Shown piece after piece: positions 1-9,282 of a stretch of DNA of 64,000 nt. The stretch's first letter is position 1, and every line of letters begins with the position of its first letter. The position numbers and the translations under genes were made by a program. The DNA is from Cohnella sp. AR92 (GTDB lineage: Bacteria > Bacillota > Bacilli > Paenibacillales > Paenibacillaceae): the NCBI RefSeq assembly GCF_003990975.1, contig NZ_RZJR01000007.1, forward strand, positions 249,079-313,078, given 5' to 3'. The notes below the pieces were generated by a model. The model was not told the DNA's origin and ran no database searches. It saw only the letters and a list, made by a program, of their open reading frames with translations.

Positions 1-263
1 ACGACCTCGGAGCGGCCGGAGATTTGCACGGACGCCTGCAGCATGTCTTGAAACAAGAGGTTCACGTTCAGGCCGACCAGGTACAGGGAATCCTGCGCGG
101 ACTTGCCCAGATTCCGTTCGATGACCTTCTCCAAGGGCTTGTCCATGAGATAGAAGGTCAAGAGAACCGGAATCATGAGATAAAGGACGATGGAGGAAAC
201 CAGCTTGAAGCCGATCGTATTCATTCGATCCGCTAAAGCGGAAGCGCCGGTAAATTTGTTCAC
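1..263 (-). CDS. YesM-type sensor histidine kinase, N-terminal part (runs off the window)
   Basis: Reading leftwards from a GTG at 263, about 87 residues are present before the window edge. Residues 15-38 form a hydrophobic segment, followed by an extracytoplasmic stretch that begins KPLEKVIERNLGKS. This pattern (short cytoplasmic tail, one membrane helix, large outside sensor) is usual for YesM-like two-component kinases that often sit with sugar uptake genes. An AAAGGA ribosome site at 274-279 lies 10 bases before the GTG; an in-frame ATG at 224 would remove only 13 residues. The kinase domains are outside the window, so the family call rests on the N-terminus alone. Confidence 0.6.
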   Translation of the reverse strand, partial: MNKFTGASALADRMNTIGFKLVSSIVLYLMIPVLLTFYLMDKPLEKVIERNLGKSAQDSLYLVGLNVNLLFQDMLQASVQISGRSEV

Positions 264-534
264 TATTTTCACGTCCTTTACTGCGCGATCTGGCTGCTCG
301 TCCCTAAGTGTAAAGGAATGATCAAGGCGCGATATCCCTTGGATTTTGCTTGTTTAAGGTCCATTTTTGACTTCTTGCCAGCAAAAGTTGGAATAGGGAG
401 ATTCACTAGGTTAAGGTGGGAGAAAAAGGGGGCAAGGAGCCGGAACGCGCCATCGAAAATTAACGATTGATTCGCCGGCCGGGCAGTGCTACCTTGGACG
501 AGGAATCCATTCGAAACGTTAGGAGAGAATACGA

Positions 535-1197
535 ATGACGACAAACACTTCGTTCACCGTCTTGTTCCAGGGAGATTCCATCACGGATGGAACCCGTTCG
601 AGGGAAGGAGATCCCAGCCTCTGCCTCGGGCAAGGATACCCTTATTTGATCGCGGCCCGGCTGGGCGAGGAGCTGGCCGGCCGGCCGCTTCGGTTCGTCA
701 ACCGCGGGATCAGCGGGAACCGCGTATCGGATCTGTACGCCCGTTGGAACGAGGATACGATCTCGGTCAAGCCGGACGTCGTCAGCATTCTGATCGGCGT
801 CAACGACGCGTGGAGAATCGTGGAAGAGCTGCCTACGGGAGCGACCGACCGCTTCGAGCGGGCTTATCGCCACTTGCTGGAGGAGACGAGAGAGGTGCTT
901 CCGAACGCCGCCATCGTGCTTTGCGAGCCTTTTATTCTCAAGACCGGCGTTACGGAAGCGCGTTGGGAGCGGTGGCAGTCAAGAGTCGCCGCTTACGGGC
1001 GGACGACGAGGAAGCTGGCCGAGGAATACGGCACGCTGTTCGTGCCCTTGCAGGAAGCCTTCGATCGGGCGGCCGAGCGGGCCGAACCGGCTTATTGGAT
1101 CTGGGACGGGGTTCATCCGACGGCGGCCGGTCATCAGATTATCGCCCGCGAGTGGCTGGCCGCGGTACAAAGCGCTACTCCCGCTCTGAGAGCATAA
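535..1197 (+). CDS. SGNH/GDSL-family hydrolase (esterase or lipase-like)
   Basis: A 220-residue cytoplasmic protein without a signal peptide. All four SGNH blocks are visible: GDSIT with nucleophile Ser15, RGISGNR with the oxyanion Gly near residue 61, IGVNDAW with Asn90, and DGVHPT with Asp191 and His194. The family hydrolyses ester bonds of lipids or acylated sugars; the substrate is not deducible here. An AGGAGAG ribosome site sits just before the ATG. The gene is monocistronic, ends in a strong hairpin, and faces the minus-strand maltodextrin operon tail to tail. The 271 bases before it (264-534) hold no convincing gene. Confidence 0.9.
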   Translation: MTTNTSFTVLFQGDSITDGTRSREGDPSLCLGQGYPYLIAARLGEELAGRPLRFVNRGISGNRVSDLYARWNEDTISVKPDVVSILIGVNDAWRIVEELPTGATDRFERAYRHLLEETREVLPNAAIVLCEPFILKTGVTEARWERWQSRVAAYGRTTRKLAEEYGTLFVPLQEAFDRAAERAEPAYWIWDGVHPTAAGHQIIAREWLAAVQSATPALRA

Positions 1198-1204
1198 TCC
1201 GAAT

Positions 1205-1258
1205 AACAAAGAAGACACTGCTCCCCCGATGGCATAGAGGGACAGTGTCTTCTTTGTT
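1205..1258. terminator. Bidirectional rho-independent terminator
   Basis: A perfect 16-base inverted repeat (1205-1220 against 1243-1258, AACAAAGAAGACACTG and its complement) lies between the convergent SGNH hydrolase and amylase genes. It is suited to ending transcription from both sides. Confidence 0.85.
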
Positions 1259-1287
1259 AGCGGTCTCGCACGGCAAACATTCCTTGC

Positions 1288-3126
1288 TTAGAAGCTTGGA
1301 TAGACATCCACGGTGGTTCCGCCGGTCACGGTGTAGTTCGACCCTGTGGACCAAGTGTCATTATTGATCATAGGCTTGAATTCTACCGTCGTTCCCGCGG
1401 GAATTCTCTCCATCTCGAACTCCCACACATCCGATGAGACGTTTCTCATCGCTCTGCCCTTGTCCCACCACAATGGATAATTGGAGCCTCTGAGATACAT
1501 GCTGTTCCCATAACCGACATTATAGTGTACCCGGATCTTGGTGATGGTCGGCGTAGGAGGAGTATAGCTGGCAACCATACCCGCAGCCAGAATCATTCCT
1601 TGTTTGCCGTCAAGGGTCACCGTAATTTGCTTGCCGGTTACGCCGCCCGATGCCACCGTAACGGTCTGGCTCGTGTTCAGCAGGTTCGTCAGCACGGTTC
1701 CTACCGGAATCGTGCTCTCCGCTCTCAGCGGTATTGTTCGAGTAGAGCTGTCATATCCGTTGTTCAATACGGTGATGACTTCATGCGCGGTCGTATCGAT
1801 TCTTCTTGAATACGAATAGACGAAGGAATCCGACCACATCTCCCTCTGCGTACCCGATCTCAATGCGTCGTAATCCTTGCGGATCTGAGCCAGCCTTTGG
1901 ATGTATTTGAAGTTGATGTTCGTTTCATTGAACGAAGGCATGACTTCCCTGTTCTCCTTGTTCGCGATGCCGGTGTATTCCGTCGGCACTCCTCCGCCAT
2001 AATTCGCCTGCTCGGTTCCGTAATAGACATCCGGTATGCCTCTGACCGTAAACAGGAACGTCATGGCCAACCGGAGCTTCTTGTAATTGTCGTTAGCCAG
2101 ATTCAGGAATCTGTCTCTGTCGTGGTTGTCCATGAAGGTAACCAGATGGTTCGTATTTTGATACTTATAGTCTTGATCGAATATGGTTTTGAGGTTGTTC
2201 ATGCTGGTATCGTTCGCGAAGACATCCCGGGAGGAGAAGAATAACGGGAAATCCAGTACCCCCCACTCGTAATTCTGGAAGTCGCTGACGAAATTAACGT
2301 CTCCGTTAAACACTTCCCCGAAAGTCGGAACGCCCGTCGCGGTTTGGAAATCCGTAATGAAACTCTTGGGCAAGGAGCTCGCCGCGTCGATACGGATTCC
2401 GTCAAAGCCGACATCGGCAACCCATGAGCTATAAGCGCTCAGGATCGCGGCTTTCGCGGATGGATTGGATTGATCCAGGTCGTCGAGCCCACCCATGTCG
2501 TTGTTAACGAGCTGGGTATAATTGTTGTAATCCAGAATATCTCCGTTATGGTGGTACCAGCTCGGATCGTTGAACGGAGCGGCCGGCGCATACGTGCTAG
2601 GCGAGTAAGAGGTGGCTGTGCCGTTCAGATAGTCCGCCGTATGGTTAGGAACGGCGTCGAGGATGACTTTGATCCCGTTCGCATGAGCCGTATTAACCAG
2701 CTCGATCAATTTGGCTTTGCTGCCGAAGTGAGGATCGGTAGAGTTATAATCGTGAGTGAAATACCCATGATAACCGGACTCGCTGCCATCCCGGCTGAGA
2801 AGCTCGTTCTGTTGCGGAGGAGAAATCCAGATCGCCGTAACCCCAAGATCTTTGATGTACGACATTTTATCGATAATTCCTTGCCAGTCTCCGCCTTGCG
2901 TATACTTCAGTTGACCCGGTCTGTACTCGTTGCCCAGGGTGCCGTTGTTGCTGGAATCCCCATCATAGAATCGGTCTGTCAGGATCATGTAGACGATATC
3001 GTCCTCGCTCAGCACGGATGTCGATGTCGTTGCGGCCGCTTTATTCATGGTCGTCGCTCCGGAGATAACGACGGACAACAGGATAAAGACGCTCAAGACG
3101 GCTTTGATAGACCTGCTCATGCGCAA
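1288..3126 (-). CDS. Secreted GH13 alpha-amylase with C-terminal starch-binding-like module
   Basis: The 612-residue protein has a signal peptide (charged start, hydrophobic residues 9-23, cleavage near AAA-TTS). The GH13 barrel is complete: DAVPNH at 157-162, GIRID with nucleophile Asp247, FGE with acid/base Glu271 and FMDNHD with Asp336. An all-beta C domain follows. Residues about 530-612 form a separate tryptophan-rich module (WWDKG, WEFEME) resembling starch-binding beta-sandwiches; which CBM family is uncertain. It is the last gene of the operon, 16 bases after the second permease, so it probably cuts extracellular starch into the maltodextrins that the upstream transporter imports. Confidence 0.92.
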   Translation of the reverse strand: MRMSRSIKAVLSVFILLSVVISGATTMNKAAATTSTSVLSEDDIVYMILTDRFYDGDSSNNGTLGNEYRPGQLKYTQGGDWQGIIDKMSYIKDLGVTAIWISPPQQNELLSRDGSESGYHGYFTHDYNSTDPHFGSKAKLIELVNTAHANGIKVILDAVPNHTADYLNGTATSYSPSTYAPAAPFNDPSWYHHNGDILDYNNYTQLVNNDMGGLDDLDQSNPSAKAAILSAYSSWVADVGFDGIRIDAASSLPKSFITDFQTATGVPTFGEVFNGDVNFVSDFQNYEWGVLDFPLFFSSRDVFANDTSMNNLKTIFDQDYKYQNTNHLVTFMDNHDRDRFLNLANDNYKKLRLAMTFLFTVRGIPDVYYGTEQANYGGGVPTEYTGIANKENREVMPSFNETNINFKYIQRLAQIRKDYDALRSGTQREMWSDSFVYSYSRRIDTTAHEVITVLNNGYDSSTRTIPLRAESTIPVGTVLTNLLNTSQTVTVASGGVTGKQITVTLDGKQGMILAAGMVASYTPPTPTITKIRVHYNVGYGNSMYLRGSNYPLWWDKGRAMRNVSSDVWEFEMERIPAGTTVEFKPMINNDTWSTGSNYTVTGGTTVDVYPSF

Positions 3127-3142
3127 TCCATCCTTTCTTGAA

Positions 3143-3994
3143 TTAGCCTTTGATAGAACCGCTGGATAATCCGGATATAAAGTACTTCTGCAAGGCCAAG
3201 TAGAATAGAACGACGGGCACCATCGATAAGCTAGTCATCGCGAACACGTAACCCCAGTCCGTTCGGTTGTGCGCTTGGAAGAACATCGTGATAGCGACCG
3301 GCAAGGTCCGGATTTCATCGGATTTCAATATCGTCTGGGACCAACCGAGCTCTTCGAACGGGAACAAGTAATTCAAGATGCTGATGGCCGCGATCGCGGG
3401 AGACGCCATGGGCATGATGACGAACAGATAAACGGAATAGATGCTGCCGCCATCCATGTAGATCGCTTCGTCCAATTCCCTTGGAATGTTGTCCTCGATA
3501 TACCCCTTAAGCAAGAACGTAGAGAATGGGGTCACCCAAGCGGAATAGAACAAGATCACGCCCCACAGATGGTTCACCATGCCGAACCTCACGGCCATTT
3601 CGAACTGCGGAATGATCATCGCGAGTCCCGGAATCAGCATGACGGAGATAATCATTCCGTAAAACAAGGATTTGCCCGGAAACTTGAATCTCGCGAACGA
3701 ATACGCCAGAACGGAGGAGATGACCGCGGATAGGAGGACCGTCATCAGCGCCGTGAAGAGCGTATTGCCCAAGTACTTGAGAAAGCTTACGTGCCGAAAA
3801 ATATAAACGTAGTTCTCAAGCGTGATCTCGTGCGGATTCGGGAACAATTGGGGCGGGTAGGAAAAGGTCGACTTGTTGCTCTTGAGCGATGAGATCACCA
3901 TGTAGAACATGGGAATCACCGTTACGACCAAGCCCAGGATCAGCAGCGCGTAACGAACAGCCATGAAGGGTTTGATTCTACGTCGGCGCCTCAT
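3143..3994 (-). CDS. ABC sugar transporter permease, MalG type
   Basis: 283 residues with six predicted membrane helices. The EAA-loop signature (DEAIYMDGGSIYS, then a conserved hydrophobic run with a proline) that docks the ATPase lies around residues 180-200. The Arg-rich start MRRRRRIKPF fits a cytoplasmic N-terminus, and GGAGAG precedes the ATG. It lies between the MalF-type permease (28-base gap) and the secreted amylase. By family it forms the inner-membrane channel for an oligosaccharide, here most likely maltodextrin. Confidence 0.9.
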   Translation of the reverse strand: MRRRRRIKPFMAVRYALLILGLVVTVIPMFYMVISSLKSNKSTFSYPPQLFPNPHEITLENYVYIFRHVSFLKYLGNTLFTALMTVLLSAVISSVLAYSFARFKFPGKSLFYGMIISVMLIPGLAMIIPQFEMAVRFGMVNHLWGVILFYSAWVTPFSTFLLKGYIEDNIPRELDEAIYMDGGSIYSVYLFVIMPMASPAIAAISILNYLFPFEELGWSQTILKSDEIRTLPVAITMFFQAHNRTDWGYVFAMTSLSMVPVVLFYLALQKYFISGLSSGSIKG

Positions 3995-4022
3995 CTACAT
4001 CTCTCCTCGTTGATTCATCATA

Positions 4023-4925
4023 TCATTCCCCCTTTCTCGCTAACGTTCGAAACAGGATAACCGTAATGGAGGTAATAATCAGGGTTATAATGATCGATAA
4101 AGCCGCCGAATACCCCATTTTGCCCGTCACGTTAAAGGTTTGAAAATACATCCACGTTAGGACCATCTCCGTCTGATGAGCGGGATTCCCGCCCGTCAGA
4201 ACCGCAATCGGGGTATAAGTGTTGAACGCTCCGATACACAGCATGACCAATGCGAACAGCAAGGTGCCGCGGATGCTCGGCAGGGTGATCCGGAAAAATT
4301 GCTGCCTCCCGTTCAAGCCGTCGATAGAAGAAGCTTCGTAATATTCTTTGGGCACCGCCTGCAAGGCCGCAAGGAAGATGACCATATTCCACCCGATCCC
4401 CTTCCATATCCCTAGAAACATGGCGACGACAAGGGCTGGAACTCGGGAGCTCAGCCATCCGACCGGCTCCCCGACCACATGCAGCACATCGGCAAGGAAA
4501 TAATTCAATAAGCCTTGATTACTGAAGATGTAGCGGAACAGCAAGGCCACGACGACCCAAGACGTGATGACCGGAAAATAGTAGGCTAGCCGGAAGGTGA
4601 CGCTGAACTTGGTAATGCCGTTGATTAGCAGGGCGACTATCAATCCCAATGCCATCTGCAGCGGTACCGTCACAACGGCATACATCAAGGTGTTGACCAG
4701 AGCCCGAAGGGCGATCGGATCCGCGAGCACTTGGCTGTAATTCTCAAGACCGACGAACTCGGACGTTTGCCGATACCCGATTCTCCAATCGAAGAAGCTC
4801 ATCGCGAGCATTTTGCCTATCGGGTAGAACGTGAATATCGCAACGAATATCAATCCCGGTAACAGCAGCGTGTATAAGCGCCAATCCGTTCTCCAAACGC
4901 TTCTTTTGCCCGCCATGTTGCTCAT
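4023..4925 (-). CDS. ABC sugar transporter permease, MalF type
   Basis: About 300 residues with six membrane helices and an EAA-type loop (EYYEASSIDGLNGRQQFF). The frame opens further upstream to 5003, but that start would overlap the binding-protein gene by 44 bases. The ATG at 4925 has GAGTGGTGA about 7 bases ahead and gives MSNMAGKRSVWRTDW, a usual permease start, so I prefer it. It pairs with the adjacent MalG-type permease. No ATPase gene is present in the operon, so a shared MsmX-like ATPase encoded elsewhere is the expected partner (inference from Bacillus). Confidence 0.88.
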   Translation of the reverse strand: MSNMAGKRSVWRTDWRLYTLLLPGLIFVAIFTFYPIGKMLAMSFFDWRIGYRQTSEFVGLENYSQVLADPIALRALVNTLMYAVVTVPLQMALGLIVALLINGITKFSVTFRLAYYFPVITSWVVVALLFRYIFSNQGLLNYFLADVLHVVGEPVGWLSSRVPALVVAMFLGIWKGIGWNMVIFLAALQAVPKEYYEASSIDGLNGRQQFFRITLPSIRGTLLFALVMLCIGAFNTYTPIAVLTGGNPAHQTEMVLTWMYFQTFNVTGKMGYSAALSIIITLIITSITVILFRTLARKGE

Positions 4926-4959
4926 TTGTTGGTCACCACTCAAATTTTGACTTAGGCCG

Positions 4960-6216
4960 TTACTTCCCGGCGATGAGCTTGTCGATCTCGCTTGCCGCTT
5001 CATCCAGCGCGGTCTTTACCGCCTTCTGGCCGGTGATGGCTTCCGCGACCTTCGTGGCGATAATGTTCTCCATCTCGCCCCACTTGGCCGTTACGGGTCT
5101 CGACTTGGCCGTCTTCAGCGCTTCCGAGAAGACCGGAAGCAGAGGCATGGCTTCTATGGATTCCGGAGCGGACAGAGCTTCTTTGTTGACGGGCAGTTGG
5201 CCTACCTTGGCCATCTCCACTTGGGCGTGCTTGCTCGTCATGAATTTGATGAATGCCCATGCTGCCTTCTTGTGAGCGTCATCCGATGTTTTGAACATCA
5301 TGAAGTCTTCGCCCCCGAGCACGCTAATGGAGCCTTTGCTGCCTGCGGGCAGCGGCGTGGCGCCATAATCGACTCCGGCTTCCTTGTTCGATTTCTCTCT
5401 CCAGGGTCCGTCGAGCTCCATCGCATACGCTCCTGCCGCCCATCCGTCGGTGTCGCCGATTGCGCCGGGATCCATCGAAGAGCCTGCAAGCGCTTTCTCT
5501 TTATACAAATCCGCTAGCTGTTGAATGACCTTGACGGCTATCGGGCCATTGATATAGCCTTGCGCCGTGCTGTTGTCCGGCGCCAAGACATCTCCGCCTT
5601 CGCTCCAGATATAAGGACCCACGTTCCATACTCCCGTCCACGGCTCCACCATTCCGATCGTTTTGCCGCCGCTCGCTTTCCGCGCCGTTGCCCATACGTC
5701 ATCCAACGTCTTCGGAGCATCCGCATTGGCTTGTTGCAATAAGGTCTTGTTGTAGAACAGAATCTTCGTATTCGTATTCGCGGCGATGCCGTAGAATTTG
5801 TCTCCCATTCGGGCCGTGCTGTTCGCCGACTCCAGGACGCCGGCAGCCGCGTCTTTGTAGTCGCTTAGCGCGCTCATTTCTTCCAGCACGTTCAGGCTTT
5901 GGAATTGAGGAACGAATGCGATGTCTCCGCGGAGAACGTCAGGCAGCGTTCCCGTGCTGGCTCCGGAGACCACATTGTTCTTAAGAGCTTCCCATTCCAG
6001 ATAGACTTGCTTTACCGTGACATTCTTGTTCTCCGCCTCGAACTCCTTGATTAATTTCTCCAGTACGTCGACTTGGCCGGATCCTGCGTCGTAATTATGC
6101 CAGAATTCGATGGTTACCGGTCCGTCCGAAGCGTCCTTATCCTTGCCGCCGCATGCTCCCAGCACGCCGGACACGAGCAGGAGCGTCGAGGCTCCCAGGA
6201 CCATTCTTCTTCTCAT
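4960..6216 (-). CDS. Sugar ABC transporter substrate-binding lipoprotein
   Basis: A 418-residue extracytoplasmic binding protein anchored as a lipoprotein: MRRRMVLGAS, hydrophobic core, lipobox LGAC with Cys22, then a charged linker (GGKDKDASD). The start of the mature domain, TIEFWHNYDAGSG, is typical of family 1 solute-binding proteins that bind malto-oligosaccharides and other glycans. It lies 5 bases after the intracellular GH13 gene and before both permeases, which supports a maltodextrin ligand, although specificity cannot be read from the sequence. Confidence 0.92.
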   Translation of the reverse strand: MRRRMVLGASTLLLVSGVLGACGGKDKDASDGPVTIEFWHNYDAGSGQVDVLEKLIKEFEAENKNVTVKQVYLEWEALKNNVVSGASTGTLPDVLRGDIAFVPQFQSLNVLEEMSALSDYKDAAAGVLESANSTARMGDKFYGIAANTNTKILFYNKTLLQQANADAPKTLDDVWATARKASGGKTIGMVEPWTGVWNVGPYIWSEGGDVLAPDNSTAQGYINGPIAVKVIQQLADLYKEKALAGSSMDPGAIGDTDGWAAGAYAMELDGPWREKSNKEAGVDYGATPLPAGSKGSISVLGGEDFMMFKTSDDAHKKAAWAFIKFMTSKHAQVEMAKVGQLPVNKEALSAPESIEAMPLLPVFSEALKTAKSRPVTAKWGEMENIIATKVAEAITGQKAVKTALDEAASEIDKLIAGK

Positions 6217-6221
6217 ATTCG

Positions 6222-7994
6222 TCAGCTCCTGTTTTTGAATTGTCGTTCGGGCTGCTCTTTAAGTTCGATTGCCATCCTTCTGACCGCGTGTCCCTCCCCC
6301 TCCCGGATCAGACTTAGGATCTCGTACGAGTTGGCCGGGATCTCTACGGTGTCGCTATCGGGAACGGAAACGGAAGCTCGCTCATTCAACCACTCGCCGG
6401 TGATTAGGCAATCTTCTTGGTCGTTATTCAGCAATACGATGATTGTCTCGTCTTCGTAAGTTCGGATGAAACCGTACAATTCGCTTGCCGTATCGATATG
6501 TTTGAAGTCTCCGTATCGCAATGCGTTGCTTCCGTGTCGGATTCGAATGATATTTTTGTAAAATTCTGAAATCATCGCGTTCGCCGAGTCCCAGGCCATC
6601 GCTTTTCGGCACAGCGGATCGGTCTCGCCCGTCATGCCGATCTCGTCGCCGTAATAGACGAACGGCATCCCTGGAAACGTCATTTGAAACACAATAGCAA
6701 GCTTGAACGTATCGATGTTCTCCTTGCAAACCGTAAGAAAACGCGCGGTATCATGGCTTCCCAACAAGTTGTATAAGACATTGCGGGAGGCCAGGGGATA
6801 ATCGAATAGCATGCTTTCTATCCGCCGCGCAAAGGCCGCGCGGCCAATCGATTTATTCGCGAAAAAGTCGATTACGGCATCCCTGAAGCGATAATTCATG
6901 ATGGTGTCCATCTGGTCTCCGCGGAGAAGATCGGCGCCGTTCTTCCATGTCTCTCCGATCAAGAGGAGATTCGAATCGATTCCCTTGATTCTTCGCCTGA
7001 ACTCCTGCCAGAAAGTAAAGTCGACTTCGTCCGCAACGTCCAGGCGCCAGCCGTCGATTCCCGCTTCCCTGATCCAATGTTCTCCGACGCTCAGGAAGAA
7101 TGTCCTGACGTCCGGGTTCGAGAAGTTCAGTCTGGGCATCCATTTGTAATAGCCCACGCATTCATAATTGACAGCTTTCGTATCCACCGTGTCCCCTTGA
7201 ATGAAGAACCAGCTCCAATAGGGTGAATCTTTGCCGTTAAGAATAGCATCTTGGAACTGATACGAGTAATACCCGATGTGATGGAAGACACCGTCCAGGA
7301 CGAGCTTTACGCCATGGCTATGGCACAGGGCAACGAGCTCCTTCAGGTCTTCCGTATCGCCGAACGAGGGATCGATCTTGAAATAGTCGGTCGTATCGTA
7401 CTTATGGTTGGAAGGCGAGCAGAAGATCGGCGTTAGATAGATAATGTCGATTCCCAAGTCTCTAAGGTGGGAGAAGCGCTCAATGATCCCTCTCAGATCG
7501 CCGCCCATAAAATTGTCTCTTGTAGGCGGATCGTTCCACTTGGCCACGTTGGGAGGATCGTTGCCGGCATCTCCGTTGCCGAATCGCTCCGGAAAGATCT
7601 GATACCCGACGCTGCCCTCTGCCCAAGCCGGAACGGTAAAAACATCATCCACGTTCGTGCTCGGGTATTCGAAGTGCTTGGCGGGAAGTTGGTCGGCCAG
7701 CCCATACGGCGAATAATAAAACCGATCGTCGCCGTGCCTGATCACGAAGTAATAGCTCAAATACTTGGCCGGTTCGTCGAATGCCAGCGTCGTGCTGTAG
7801 AACTCGCTGGGTCCGCCGAGGCTCAGGCTTTCGAGTCGGCCTTCCTTGAACTCGTTCCTGAACTTGTTCCAGTAGACGATGGACACGGAACAATCGGCTG
7901 CTGCCGCGCATTTGACTTTGACATGCAAGGAGTTTCTATCGATAGGGGAGATATATTCTCTGGTGTCATAGTGCGTGATGAAGATACCGTCCAT
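6222..7994 (-). CDS. Intracellular GH13 cyclomaltodextrinase/neopullulanase/maltogenic amylase type
   Basis: A 590-residue enzyme with no signal peptide. Residues 1 to about 118 form the CBM34-like N-domain of GH13_20 enzymes. The barrel has VLDGVFHH at 232-239, GWRLDV with nucleophile Asp319, LIGETW with acid/base Glu348 and GSHD with Asp415. These enzymes hydrolyse cyclodextrins, pullulan fragments and maltodextrins inside the cell. It lies 3 bases after lacI, with an AGGTGA ribosome site that overlaps the lacI stop, and just before the binding lipoprotein, so uptake and intracellular breakdown are co-transcribed. Confidence 0.92.
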   Translation of the reverse strand: MDGIFITHYDTREYISPIDRNSLHVKVKCAAAADCSVSIVYWNKFRNEFKEGRLESLSLGGPSEFYSTTLAFDEPAKYLSYYFVIRHGDDRFYYSPYGLADQLPAKHFEYPSTNVDDVFTVPAWAEGSVGYQIFPERFGNGDAGNDPPNVAKWNDPPTRDNFMGGDLRGIIERFSHLRDLGIDIIYLTPIFCSPSNHKYDTTDYFKIDPSFGDTEDLKELVALCHSHGVKLVLDGVFHHIGYYSYQFQDAILNGKDSPYWSWFFIQGDTVDTKAVNYECVGYYKWMPRLNFSNPDVRTFFLSVGEHWIREAGIDGWRLDVADEVDFTFWQEFRRRIKGIDSNLLLIGETWKNGADLLRGDQMDTIMNYRFRDAVIDFFANKSIGRAAFARRIESMLFDYPLASRNVLYNLLGSHDTARFLTVCKENIDTFKLAIVFQMTFPGMPFVYYGDEIGMTGETDPLCRKAMAWDSANAMISEFYKNIIRIRHGSNALRYGDFKHIDTASELYGFIRTYEDETIIVLLNNDQEDCLITGEWLNERASVSVPDSDTVEIPANSYEILSLIREGEGHAVRRMAIELKEQPERQFKNRS

Positions 7995-7997
7995 GAT

Positions 7998-9020
7998 TCA
8001 CCTCGGTTTGCCGGCGGCAGTCGTTTCTCTCTCTTCCACGTTGGTGGAGATCAGAAGGGTCTGCTCCCTTGCCCCCGGATTCTCGATCAATTCGAATAGC
8101 AGCTTGGCCGCTTGCAATCCTAATTCGTTCACGTCAACGTTGATGGTAGAGATGGTCGGATAAGAGAGTTCGGCAATCTGCGCGTTATCGAAGCTGATCA
8201 GCCCCATATCCTCCGGCGCGGACCGCCCAGACTCCTGAATGGCCCGTAACGCGCCTACGCTCAGCAAGGTGTCCGCGCAGATCACGGCATCCGGAACGTT
8301 GTTCTTCAATAATTCGTTCATCATCCGGTACCCTTCGTCCCTGGAATTCCCCCCTTCGATAACCAGCCCGGCATCGAACTCGATGCCTCCCTCTTGCAGC
8401 GCGTTCTTGTACCCTTGGAATCTTCTCCTGTTGAAAATTTTAGTTTCGTCGTAACCGATGTAAGCAATCTTCCTGCAGTGGCTGTCGATAAAATAACGAG
8501 TGGCCTGTTCTCCCGCTTTCAGGTTGTTGATATCGACCCAGTTCACCTCTTCCTTCAAGCTTACGGGTTCCCCGATGACGACGAAGGGAATTTCATTCTG
8601 CTTCAGTGTCTTGATTATCCTCGAATCCATGACGGTGGAGGGGAGGACGACGCCTTCCGTCCGTTTGCCTTTGATCAGCCAATCGATAACGCTTTCATTT
8701 CTCAAGGAAGTGTTCAGGTTGGCTACGTTCAGACAGTACTCTTTCTTGTAAACGATCTTCTCGATGCCGTGCATGACCTCATGGAAAAACGGATTGTAGA
8801 ACGATTTCTCGTCCTCGATGTCCACGATCAACGTAATGGTGTAGGAGTTGTTGTTGGATAGAGCCTGCGCCATGCTGTTGGGAGAATAATTCAATTCCTT
8901 GATCGTCTTCAGGACCTTTTCTCTCGTTGCCGCCGAAATGGCGGGATTGTTGTTGATGATTCTGGAGACGGTCGATACGGATACGTTTGCGGCTTTGGCG
9001 ACATCTCGAATACTGGCCAT
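7998..9020 (-). CDS. LacI-family transcriptional regulator of the maltodextrin operon (MalR-like)
   Basis: 340 residues. Residues 1-50 are a canonical LacI helix-turn-helix and hinge (IRDVAKAANVSVSTVSRI, then SPNSMAQAL); the remainder is a periplasmic-binding-protein-like sugar sensor. GGAGGTACCT precedes the ATG. It is the first gene of the six-gene operon, with two matching operators and a strong promoter directly upstream, so autoregulation and repression of the whole operon until a maltose-type inducer binds is the simplest reading. The inducer is inferred from context only. Confidence 0.93.
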   Translation of the reverse strand: MASIRDVAKAANVSVSTVSRIINNNPAISAATREKVLKTIKELNYSPNSMAQALSNNNSYTITLIVDIEDEKSFYNPFFHEVMHGIEKIVYKKEYCLNVANLNTSLRNESVIDWLIKGKRTEGVVLPSTVMDSRIIKTLKQNEIPFVVIGEPVSLKEEVNWVDINNLKAGEQATRYFIDSHCRKIAYIGYDETKIFNRRRFQGYKNALQEGGIEFDAGLVIEGGNSRDEGYRMMNELLKNNVPDAVICADTLLSVGALRAIQESGRSAPEDMGLISFDNAQIAELSYPTISTINVDVNELGLQAAKLLFELIENPGAREQTLLISTNVEERETTAAGKPR

Positions 9021-9053
9021 AGGTACCTCCGACTCGGATCGAATTCAAAGTTA

Positions 9054-9071
9054 TGCATACGGTTTCATTAA
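9054..9071 (-). promoter_or_regulatory. LacI/cre-type operator 2
   Basis: TGCATACGGTTTCATTAA on the plus strand, 34 bases before the lacI start. It matches operator 1 (9141-9158) at 16 of 18 positions and the cre/MalR consensus TGWAANCGNTNWCA with two mismatches. Confidence 0.7.
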
Positions 9072-9140
9072 TCAATTAAAGAAAACATTGCATATACCGA
9101 ACTAATTGAATAGCTAAGATAAGTAAATGCTCGAACATTG

Positions 9141-9158
9141 TGCAACCGGTTTCATTAA
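9141..9158 (-). promoter_or_regulatory. LacI/cre-type operator 1, just downstream of the -10
   Basis: TGCAACCGGTTTCATTAA on the plus strand. The core TGCAACCGGTTTCA differs from the cre consensus at one position. It covers the expected transcription start, so a bound repressor would block initiation. Either the operon's LacI protein or CcpA could bind it. Confidence 0.75.
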
Positions 9159-9166
9159 CTAATTCC

Positions 9167-9195
9167 AGTATAATTAGGCTTCTAATTTCTGTCAA
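9167..9195 (-). promoter_or_regulatory. SigA promoter of the maltodextrin operon
   Basis: On the minus strand a perfect TTGACA (9195-9190) is followed after 17 bases by TATACT (9172-9167). It is the only strong promoter seen ahead of lacI and probably drives all six genes. Confidence 0.85.
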
Positions 9196-9200
9196 TATAG

Positions 9201-9231
9201 AAAAAAGCCTTGATGGCGATCATCAAGGCTT
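9201..9231 (-). terminator. Terminator after the ABC-2 exporter operon
   Basis: An 11-base stem (AAGCCTTGATG at 9205-9215 against 9221-9231) is followed, on the minus strand, by a run of six T. Confidence 0.85.
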
Positions 9232-9282
9232 TCCCATTATCGCTATTCCCCACAAGGGCTTGCTTGTTCATGCGCCGCTTCT

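Noticed and set aside
278-544. 88-residue minus-strand open frame before the SGNH gene
   Set aside because: No ribosome site, mixed composition and overlap with the ribosome site and start of the plus-strand gene.
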